In this document: positions 1 to 5,280 of the stretch, one piece after another
Numbering within the stretch: position 1 is the stretch's first letter
How the letters are laid out: every line of letters starts with the position of its first letter
Assembly (NCBI GenBank): GCA_029939535.1
Contig: JAOZST010000161.1
Span: 1-8,577 of the forward strand
Reading direction: 5' to 3'
Source of the DNA: NBML01 sp029939535
GTDB taxonomy: Bacteria; Desulfobacterota; Desulfobacteria; Desulfobacterales; Desulfobacteraceae
Length of the DNA: 8,577 nucleotides
Notes under the pieces: generated by a model
Told to the model about the DNA's origin: nothing
Databases searched by the model: none
Seen by the model: only the letters and a program-made list of their open reading frames with translations
Position numbers and translations under genes: made by a program

Positions 1-872
1 TGAAGTTTTTTGAATTGATCAAAATTTTCAAAAACTGCTTTTACAACATTATAAATAACATTTTCAGATGTATTTGTTGAGCTTACAAAAGTTGCACCAA
101 CACCAAAAGTAGGAGTATCAGAATCGGTACCACGGTACATGCCGCCGGGAATGCTTGCAACCCTGTAGTAATCATTGTCTTTAACCAATTTATCAATGGC
201 AGGACCTGTCACGCTTACTATGACGGAATCACATGACGTAGTAGCCTCTTTGATTGATCCTGAAGGATGTCCCACGGTAAATACAATGGCATCAATCTTA
301 TTATCGCAGAGAGCTTTTGACTGTTCAGCAGATTTAAGTTCGGAAGCCAGTTTAAAATCGTCTTTTGTCCAGCCAAGGGCTTTCATGACAACTTCCATGG
401 TACCGCGCTGACCAGAACCGGGGTTTCCAATATTGACTCTCTTGCCTTTCAGATCCATGAAATCTTTAATTCCGGAATCTGCTCTTGCCACAACAGTAAA
501 AGGCTCAGGATGAACACTGAAAACAGCTCTCAACTCTTTGTTGGGTCCTTTGGCGGCAAATTTGCTGGTACCGTGATAGGCATGATACTGCCAGTCAGAC
601 TGTGCAACACCCATGTCCAGCTCACCTGCTGCAATGGCATTGAGGTTATAAACTGAACCACCGGTACTCTCTACTGAACAGCGGATGTGATGCACTTTTC
701 TTCCTTTGTTAACCAGTCGGGCAATGGCACCACCAGTGGGATAATAAACACCGGTTACACCACCGGTTCCAATGGTTACAAAAGTTTGATCGCCTGCCTG
801 AACAGGTGATGATCCCATGAAAAGTACCAATCCAAACAATGCTGCTACACACAAAACAATTAATTTTTTCAT
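1..872 (-). CDS. TAXI family TRAP transporter solute-binding protein, 3' end cut off by window edge
   Basis: I read this frame on the minus strand: 290 complete codons run off the left edge, so the family's usual length (about 310-330 residues, from memory) suggests only the last few dozen residues are missing. Residues 1-26 are a Sec signal peptide (MKK, hydrophobic core, likely cleavage after V-Q-A26). The mature part shows TAXI landmarks: IGTGG followed by GVYYPTGGAIARLVN (34-55), VESTGGSVYN (67-76), GELDMGVAQSDW (83-94), and further on NPGSGQRGTME. The protein would be periplasmic and hand a small organic acid (family members are reported to bind glutamate, 2-oxoglutarate or similar acids) to a fused DctQM-type permease, probably encoded just left of the window. 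The ATG is preceded by GGAGG (878-882) at 5-nt spacing. It follows the acyl-CoA synthetase gene in the same direction after 155 bp, so it may share its transcript or have its own promoter. The ligand cannot be told from sequence. Confidence 0.93.
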   Translation of the reverse strand, partial: MKKLIVLCVAALFGLVLFMGSSPVQAGDQTFVTIGTGGVTGVYYPTGGAIARLVNKGRKVHHIRCSVESTGGSVYNLNAIAAGELDMGVAQSDWQYHAYHGTSKFAAKGPNKELRAVFSVHPEPFTVVARADSGIKDFMDLKGKRVNIGNPGSGQRGTMEVVMKALGWTKDDFKLASELKSAEQSKALCDNKIDAIVFTVGHPSGSIKEATTSCDSVIVSVTGPAIDKLVKDNDYYRVASIPGGMYRGTDSDTPTFGVGATFVSSTNTSENVIYNVVKAVFENFDQFKKL

Positions 873-901
873 CTGAACCTCCAGTTTAAATAATAAATTA
901 T

Positions 902-926
902 CTTCTTTGCTTTATGGCCAAAGAAG
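902..926 (-). promoter_or_regulatory. hairpin in the leader of the TAXI gene
   Basis: CTTCTTTG (minus strand 926-919) pairs perfectly with CAAAGAAG (909-902) across a 9-nt loop, giving an 8-bp stem. No T-run follows on either strand, so it does not look like an intrinsic terminator. It sits between the possible leader frame and the GGAGG of the TAXI gene and may stabilise the mRNA, mark a processing site, or modulate translation. The rest of the 873-1027 gap holds a 26-nt homopurine tract (minus strand, 978-953) and no recognisable promoter. Confidence 0.35.
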
Positions 927-944
927 TATCCTTAATGTAAACAT
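912..944 (-). CDS. possible 10-codon leader open frame upstream of the TAXI gene
   Basis: On the minus strand an ATG at 944-942 opens a frame reading M-F-T-L-R-I-L-L-W-P and stopping at TAA (914-912). It follows a purine-rich stretch with Shine-Dalgarno-like AAGG (956-953, 8-nt spacing) and AGGA (951-948). Its last four codons and stop lie within the hairpin at 902-926, so a translating ribosome would melt that hairpin 20 nt before the TAXI ribosome binding site. It could couple or tune translation of the transporter gene, but a frame this short can arise by chance and no run of one amino acid suggests classical attenuation. Confidence 0.22.
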   Translation of the reverse strand: MFTLRILLWP

Positions 945-1027
945 GTATCCTGCCTTCTCTTCCCTTTCCCCCTTTCTTAATTTGTTAATTATTGTCAGGC
1001 TATCATTGATGATTTTAAATTTAAAAC

Positions 1028-3160
1028 TTATTTTTTCAATATAATTCTTGCATCCACCACATCAAGCCCTTTTTCATATAAAAGAACCGGATTGAGATCC
1101 ATCTCCTCAATTTCAGGGTAGGACTCAATCAATTCAGAGCACATGAATATAAGCTTGCTTAATGATTTCTTATCATATCCTTTCTGTCCTCTTACACCGT
1201 CCAAAAGGATTGATGAACGGGTATCTTCCAGTATCTTTCTACTGGCAGCCGGAGAAACAGGCAGGACTCTGAATGTCACATCTTTCATAATTTCAACCAT
1301 GATTCCACCCAGTCCATACATGATAACCGGGCCGAATTGTTCATCTATTTTAGTTCCGATAATGATCTCAAGTCCTTTTTGGGCCATGGGTGCTACCAGG
1401 ACGCCGCGGATATCAGCTGTCGGACAAAACTCCCGGGCATTTTTAACAATCTGCTCAAAACCTTTTTTAACATCTTTTTCTGATGAAAGGTTGAGTATCA
1501 CCCCCTTGGCATCGCTTTTATGAAGGATGTCCGGTGACACAATTTTAAGAACGACACTACCTTTAAATTTTTTTGCAATTTCCCAGGCTTCCTGGGAAGT
1601 TTGTGCAACCCGGCCTACCGAGGTTGGTGCACCATGCAGCTGAATCAACTTTTTTGCTTCATGCTCTAAAAGTACATGCCTGCCTTCCTTTTCAGCAGCA
1701 GCAATGATGCCGCTGCCTTCCTCCTTAGCCTTGGCCCTCCAGTCAAAAACAAAATTAGTTCTGGCATGATATGATTTCAGGTACTTCCCGTATTTACAGA
1801 GCGAAGCCACACATTTACATGAGATATCCAGGGAGTCATGAACCGGTATATCATAATGCCGTAACAAATCCAAGGCATGAGATTCATGTGATCCGTAAAG
1901 GGAATGCATGAAAATCGGCTTATTTCTTTTTTTCACCATTGCCCCGAACCGATGAGCGGCAGCTTCTTCACCAACTGCAAGACTTTTTTCAAACCTGATC
2001 CCATATCCGCCGAAAAGGCCTACCACAAGCAGACCGCCAACACTGGGGTCTTGCAGTATGATCTTGGCGCAATCTGCAAACACGCTGGGATCAGAATCTG
2101 TTCCTCCGGCAACATCAACAGGGTTAACCACCGAAGCTGCATCCGGTAGAATCTTTCTTAAGTTTTCCTTTGTTTTCTCGGATAATTCCGGCAGGTTGAT
2201 ATTATAATCTGTTAACAGGTCTGCTGCAATGGTGGCATGCCCTCCCCCATCCGCCAGAATAGCAATGCTGTTGTTTTTAATGGCTGGCTGGCTTGAAAGT
2301 GTCTGGGCCACAGGAAATAGTTCATCGGAATTTTCAATCACAATAATGCCGGCCCTCTCATATGCCAGTTTTGCCACTTCACCGCTTCCTGCAAGGGATC
2401 CTGTATGGGACCCTGCTGATTTTTTACCTGTGGCTGATCTGCCGCTTTTCAACAAGACAATTGGTTTCTTACTGCTTGTTTTATGTGCTTCCTGTAAAAA
2501 TTTCCGACCTTCACTCATACCCTCGACATACATGAGAATGGATTTGGTGTCCGGGTCATTTCTGAAAAATTCAAGATATTCATGAAATTTGATATCTGCT
2601 TCATTCCCCACACCCACATAGTAGGTAAAGCCCTCATGTTTTCTGATACTGGCCTCTGTAATCAACGTAAGCGCCATATTGCCACTCTGACAGAGCAGGG
2701 CAATATTTCCCCGGGGTGCATTCTGGATACCCACGAGATTCATATTGCTTTTCAGATTGATCATTCCCGAAGTATTTGGACCAATGAGCCTGACGCCGGT
2801 TTCCCTGGCCGCATTAACAACATCCTGCTCCAGTTCTTTCCCCTTGGTCCCAAGTTCCCTGAACCCTCCTGCAATGATAACGGCACCGGCAACATTCTTT
2901 TCTCCGCACCTTTTTAAAATACCTGGAATGGTTCTGGCAGGGGTGGTAATCAGTGCCAGATCCACAGGTCCTTCAATATCACTGATATCTTTATAGCATC
3001 TAAGCCCCAAGATCATATCCTCCTTGGGGTTCACCGGATAGATCTGCCCTTCATACCCGTCCGTCAAAAGCGTATTTATGGCCTGATAACCCCTTTTGGT
3101 CTTATTTCTTGATGCACCGATAATGGCAACGGATTCGGCATTGAGCACTTTATCTAACAT
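1028..3160 (-). CDS. acyl-CoA synthetase, ADP (NDP)-forming, fused alpha and beta domains
   Basis: This 710-residue protein joins an acid to CoA with ATP going to ADP and phosphate, or runs in reverse to make ATP. Domains in order: CoA-binding Rossmann fold (about 1-130, with VAIIGASRN near the start and GPNTSG at 127-132), two succinyl-CoA-ligase-like domains (about 145-460), and a C-terminal ATP-grasp domain (about 485-710). The SHTGSLAG motif carries the expected phosphorylated His252, and ILHKSD carries the second relay histidine, His547, as in ADP-forming acetyl-CoA synthetases. The end shows the conserved EMDLNPVLL followed by VVDARI. No GNAT acetyltransferase domain is attached, so it is not a Pat-type lysine acetyltransferase. 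After HKSD it reads AKGV where I would expect VGGV. It starts with ATG after AAAGGA and lies 15 bp behind the hydratase gene, so the two are co-transcribed. Activity class is secure; substrate (acetate, propionate, other aliphatic or aromatic acid) is not. Confidence 0.93.
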   Translation of the reverse strand: MLDKVLNAESVAIIGASRNKTKRGYQAINTLLTDGYEGQIYPVNPKEDMILGLRCYKDISDIEGPVDLALITTPARTIPGILKRCGEKNVAGAVIIAGGFRELGTKGKELEQDVVNAARETGVRLIGPNTSGMINLKSNMNLVGIQNAPRGNIALLCQSGNMALTLITEASIRKHEGFTYYVGVGNEADIKFHEYLEFFRNDPDTKSILMYVEGMSEGRKFLQEAHKTSSKKPIVLLKSGRSATGKKSAGSHTGSLAGSGEVAKLAYERAGIIVIENSDELFPVAQTLSSQPAIKNNSIAILADGGGHATIAADLLTDYNINLPELSEKTKENLRKILPDAASVVNPVDVAGGTDSDPSVFADCAKIILQDPSVGGLLVVGLFGGYGIRFEKSLAVGEEAAAHRFGAMVKKRNKPIFMHSLYGSHESHALDLLRHYDIPVHDSLDISCKCVASLCKYGKYLKSYHARTNFVFDWRAKAKEEGSGIIAAAEKEGRHVLLEHEAKKLIQLHGAPTSVGRVAQTSQEAWEIAKKFKGSVVLKIVSPDILHKSDAKGVILNLSSEKDVKKGFEQIVKNAREFCPTADIRGVLVAPMAQKGLEIIIGTKIDEQFGPVIMYGLGGIMVEIMKDVTFRVLPVSPAASRKILEDTRSSILLDGVRGQKGYDKKSLSKLIFMCSELIESYPEIEEMDLNPVLLYEKGLDVVDARIILKK

Positions 3161-3175
3161 GATATTTTCCTTTTA

Positions 3176-3940
3176 TTATTGCTTTCTCTGCTCAAAATTA
3201 TCTAAAGACTGTTCTCTTTCCTTGGTGGAAACACAGGACAGACAGGCTTCAATCTCATAATCCATCAAGGCTTCAAGACTGCTTTCCCCCTGGGCCATGA
3301 GGAATCCCTTTTTAATTTGTTTTAAAGAAAAAGAGGAGTTGGCCACAATTTTTTCTGCCATTTTCAACGCTTCCCCCATGAGGTTATCCAGAGGTACAGC
3401 TTTATTGACCAGGCCTATCCTTTCCGCCTCTTCCCCTGTAATATTTTCAGCCGTAAATAAAAGTTCCTTTGCCTTGCCAGGCCCCACAAGGTCCTGGACA
3501 AGCCTGAAGGCACCTCCGGTAACCGATGAGGTTACCCGTGCTTCCGGTGACCCGATTAAAGCCTCGCTGGAGGCAATCCTGATATCACAGGCCAGGGCAA
3601 GCTCATAGCCTGAACCCAGGGCATAGCCGTTAATGGCTGCAATGGTGGGTTTGTCAAACCGTATGATCTTTCTGGACGCCTCCTGGAGAGATTCAAGGTA
3701 GATCCTGTAATCTTCAATACTCCTGTCTTTTGAATCTTTCAGGTCAGCTCCTGTGGAAAAGGCCCTTCCCTCCCCGGTAATAATCAAAGCCTTAATATCA
3801 TTATCCTGTTTTACATTTTCAAGGGCATCCTGCATTTCAATCCAGAGCTGCCGGTTCATCGCATTGAGCACTTTGGGTCTGTTCAATTTGATCACACCGA
3901 CCTTATCCTTTTTTTCATAAATAATACACTCATAGTCCAT
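3176..3940 (-). CDS. enoyl-CoA hydratase/isomerase family protein (crotonase fold)
   Basis: A 254-residue crotonase-family enzyme that would add water to a 2-enoyl-CoA (or do a related reaction) in the cytoplasm. Oxyanion-hole segments are visible as RAFSTGADLK (59-68) and AINGYALGSGYELALACD (102-119). Both glutamates used by mitochondrial hydratase appear conserved: Glu113 in GSGYELA and Glu133 in GSPEARV. The C-terminus FEQRKQ matches the family's FxEKRK ending. I place the start at ATG 3940, because AAGGTGA lies 5 nt before it. A GTG at 3949 is in frame but falls inside that Shine-Dalgarno sequence and would add only three residues. It is first in an operon with the ADP-forming acyl-CoA synthetase 15 bp downstream, and a sigma-54 promoter lies about 115 bp upstream. 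This hints at a CoA-thioester catabolic pathway. The exact substrate is unknown, and isomerase or other crotonase activities remain possible. Confidence 0.9.
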   Translation of the reverse strand: MDYECIIYEKKDKVGVIKLNRPKVLNAMNRQLWIEMQDALENVKQDNDIKALIITGEGRAFSTGADLKDSKDRSIEDYRIYLESLQEASRKIIRFDKPTIAAINGYALGSGYELALACDIRIASSEALIGSPEARVTSSVTGGAFRLVQDLVGPGKAKELLFTAENITGEEAERIGLVNKAVPLDNLMGEALKMAEKIVANSSFSLKQIKKGFLMAQGESSLEALMDYEIEACLSCVSTKEREQSLDNFEQRKQ

Positions 3941-3997
3941 GGGGTTCACCTTTTATAATTTGGTTTTAATTCATCTCTGTTCTTTATTCCCTGAAGC

Positions 3998-4034
3998 CGG
4001 GTATTGTAAATGCAGATAATAAAGCCATTACCCG
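3998..4034 (-). promoter_or_regulatory. inverted repeat in the leader of the hydratase gene
   Basis: CGGGTA (3998-4003) and TACCCG (4029-4034) are exact reverse complements 25 nt apart and lie within the predicted 5' untranslated region of about 105 nt. It may fold into a stem in the mRNA. The arms are only 6 bp and the loop is long, so the evidence is weak, and no known riboswitch is recognisable. Confidence 0.2.
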
Positions 4035-4055
4035 TCAAAACAACAAAGTATAAAA

Positions 4056-4071
4056 AGCAAGCTTTGTGCCA
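4056..4071 (-). promoter_or_regulatory. sigma-54 (RpoN) promoter for the hydratase-ligase operon
   Basis: On the minus strand the sequence reads TGGCACAAAGCTTGCT, an exact match to the consensus TGGCAC-N5-TTGCW. The invariant GG (4070-4069) and GC (4058-4057) are 10 nt apart, as RpoN requires. Transcription would start near 4045, giving a leader of about 105 nt before the ATG at 3940. It points the right way, lies in the intergenic region, and the rightward operon encodes an NtrC-family sigma-54 activator, so the call has independent contextual support. Confidence 0.82.
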
Positions 4072-4201
4072 TGGTTTAATCCCCTTGGTTGGCGGGCATT
4101 CCAGTAAAAATTCATGAATATAAAATATGGTCAAATTGATCAACTTTTCAGGAATAAAAGAGCAATAACCTTTGGTATCAAGGATTTCAAGCATAAATTA
4201 A

Positions 4202-4240
4202 AAATTGATCATTTCATCAAATTGAATTATTTCATCAAAT
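4202..4240. promoter_or_regulatory. candidate enhancer (activator-binding) site cluster
   Basis: ATTTCATCAAAT occurs twice, at 4211-4222 and 4229-4240, 18 bp start to start. The first copy is also the right half of a dyad, TTGAT (4205-4209) N6 ATCAA (4216-4220). AAATTGATCA at 4202-4211 recurs at 4133-4142. The cluster centre is roughly 150 bp upstream of the sigma-54 -24 element, the usual distance for enhancer sites of NtrC-type activators. Binding by the regulator encoded at 7130-8512 is inference. The region is AT-rich, so some repetition is expected by chance. Confidence 0.45.
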
Positions 4241-4361
4241 CATTTTGTAATATAAATCCAACTGAAAGCTCAAATTTTATTTGTAAATCAACAGCGACAA
4301 CTCACATCTGAGTTTTATCTTTACGAAAAAGAAAAATTTTAATTGCCAATCACCAGCACTT

Positions 4362-4389
4362 TTGATAGCAGGTAATAATGATCTATTTT
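4362..4389 (+). promoter_or_regulatory. possible housekeeping promoter of the lipoprotein-kinase-regulator operon
   Basis: TTGATA (4362-4367, five of six bases of the -35 consensus) and TATTTT (4384-4389, four of six of the -10) are separated by 16 nt and end about 40 bp before the first start codon. No sigma-54 GG-N10-GC pattern was found on this strand in the gap, which fits constitutive rather than RpoN-dependent expression of the regulators. In AT-rich DNA such matches are common. Confidence 0.3.
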
Positions 4390-4402
4390 TTACAGTTCTT
4401 GA

Positions 4403-4417
4403 TATCCCATTGGGATA
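4403..4417 (+). promoter_or_regulatory. 15-bp palindrome, operator-like or leader hairpin
   Basis: TATCCCA (4403-4409) and TGGGATA (4411-4417) are perfect reverse complements around a single central base. The site lies just downstream of the possible promoter and a few bases before the AGGT ribosome binding site of the lipoprotein gene. A protein bound there, or a folded RNA, could repress the operon. Which protein would bind is unknown. Confidence 0.35.
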
Positions 4418-4431
4418 ACAGGTAAATTAGA

Positions 4432-5280
4432 TTGGACATGTTGAAAAAAACAGCTGATACTGCCGTCCTTATCTTCCTGGTTATTATTTTACTGACCTCC
4501 TGCAGTGAAGAGCCTGCCTCATTTTCCTTGCCCAAATCTGAACTTCCGATGATTTCCTTTCAGGGGTTTAGCATCCCCAGATTCCCGACTGCCCAGGGCC
4601 AGTTGAATTTTGCAAAATCTGGATTTGCAAACCCTGAAAAAAAAAAGGCTGCCCTGGAGATTCTCTTTGAAATTTTTCCAGAGGCCAGGCTCCAATGCGG
4701 TAATGCAGCCCTTTATCTTGCTTATATGAATCTTGGGAATGATTATAGATTTGCTGAAAGCCAAAATTACCATAATGCCATTTCAGACTACCATGCTGTG
4801 ATTGAAACCTTTAAAGAGCACCCCCAGATCCTTGTTAAAGCATACTGGTATCTTGGATGGATTCACAGTGACCTGTTAAACCAGACAAAACCAGGGTTAT
4901 CCTATTTCTGGCATATTGTAAAAAAATATCCAGATATAAAAACGGGGATATCTTCGCCAGTCCCCTGGGTCAGCCTGGTGTACCCTTTAAAAGAAAATAA
5001 AAACCAACCTGTAAGGCAGTCAACACAAAATAAATGGGCCAGCCTTGCTCTGCTGGAAATTATCCGGCATTCCCGGGACAGGGTTGAAACCGTTAAGGCC
5101 TTTGACACTTTATGGGAAAAATACCGGGGTACTGTTGCAACAGGAATTGGCATCAACTTAATGCTTAAGGATAAATCCCTTGGTCAAAAGGTGATGCCCT
5201 ATATTCAGCCTTATTTGGCTTTAAAGATAGCAAACCCATTCCTGGCAAGGGAAATAAAAGAAAATGCAAAAAAATATTAG
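4432..5280 (+). CDS. TPR-like lipoprotein of unknown function
   Basis: I do not recognise a named family. The N-terminus is a lipoprotein signal: two lysines, a hydrophobic stretch, then the lipobox L-T-S-C with Cys24; serine at +2 suggests outer-membrane sorting if Lol rules apply. The mature part (about 259 residues) looks helical. Residues about 80-165 have TPR-like spacing (ALYLAYMNLGNDY, then YHAVIETF with HPQI, then AYWYLGWI and IVKKYPD), resembling periplasmic TPR proteins of the BamD/YbgF type. Start choice: TTG at 4432 has AGG 9 nt upstream; ATG at 4438 is in frame but spaced 15 nt from it. Both give the same mature protein. The last 17 bases overlap the kinase gene, so the two are translationally linked, and a role as an envelope partner of the sensor is a reasonable guess. 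Confidence 0.8.
   Translation: MDMLKKTADTAVLIFLVIILLTSCSEEPASFSLPKSELPMISFQGFSIPRFPTAQGQLNFAKSGFANPEKKKAALEILFEIFPEARLQCGNAALYLAYMNLGNDYRFAESQNYHNAISDYHAVIETFKEHPQILVKAYWYLGWIHSDLLNQTKPGLSYFWHIVKKYPDIKTGISSPVPWVSLVYPLKENKNQPVRQSTQNKWASLALLEIIRHSRDRVETVKAFDTLWEKYRGTVATGIGINLMLKDKSLGQKVMPYIQPYLALKIANPFLAREIKENAKKY

Larger units (their letters stand above)
3941..4431. other. divergent intergenic control region between the two operons
   Basis: This stretch of about 490 bp is AT-rich and contains no convincing gene. It holds, from left to right: the hydratase ribosome binding site, a leader with an inverted repeat (3998-4034), a sigma-54 promoter on the minus strand (4056-4071), a TTGATCAA palindrome (4136-4143), a near match to the IHF consensus (4176-4188), a cluster of direct and inverted repeats (4202-4240), and, for the rightward operon, a possible sigma-70-like promoter (4362-4389) and a 15-bp palindrome (4403-4417). 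Two open frames of 65 and 82 codons in this region lack ribosome binding sites and are not called. Confidence 0.75.

Noticed and set aside
175..411. 78-codon open frame on the plus strand
   Set aside because: Antisense to the TAXI gene, whose minus-strand translation is clearly conserved over the same bases.
1013..1026. Perfect 14-bp palindrome TTTTAAATTTAAAA just after the acyl-CoA synthetase stop
   Set aside because: Composed only of A and T; too weak a stem for a terminator and likely by chance in AT-rich DNA.
1143..2996. Several plus-strand open frames of 80-126 codons
   Set aside because: All lie antisense to the acyl-CoA synthetase gene, which has convincing domains throughout.
3176..3940. 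Hydroxycinnamoyl-CoA hydratase-lyase identity for the crotonase gene
   Set aside because: The first catalytic position is Glu113, as in true hydratases, rather than the serine reported for the hydratase-lyase.
3946..4194. 82-codon open frame on the minus strand overlapping the hydratase start
   Set aside because: No ribosome binding site, no recognisable domain, odd composition, and it contains the sigma-54 promoter within it; more likely chance in non-coding DNA.
4114..4311. 65-codon open frame on the plus strand in the divergent region
   Set aside because: No ribosome binding site, low-complexity AT-rich codons, and it spans the repeat cluster read as regulatory.
4405..4417. Intrinsic terminator at the TATCCCA/TGGGATA palindrome
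   Set aside because: The stem leaves essentially no loop (one base) and no T-run follows; an operator or minor leader structure fits better.
3941..4431. Second sigma-54 promoter for the rightward operon
   Set aside because: I looked for GG-N10-GC on the plus strand before 4432 and found none.
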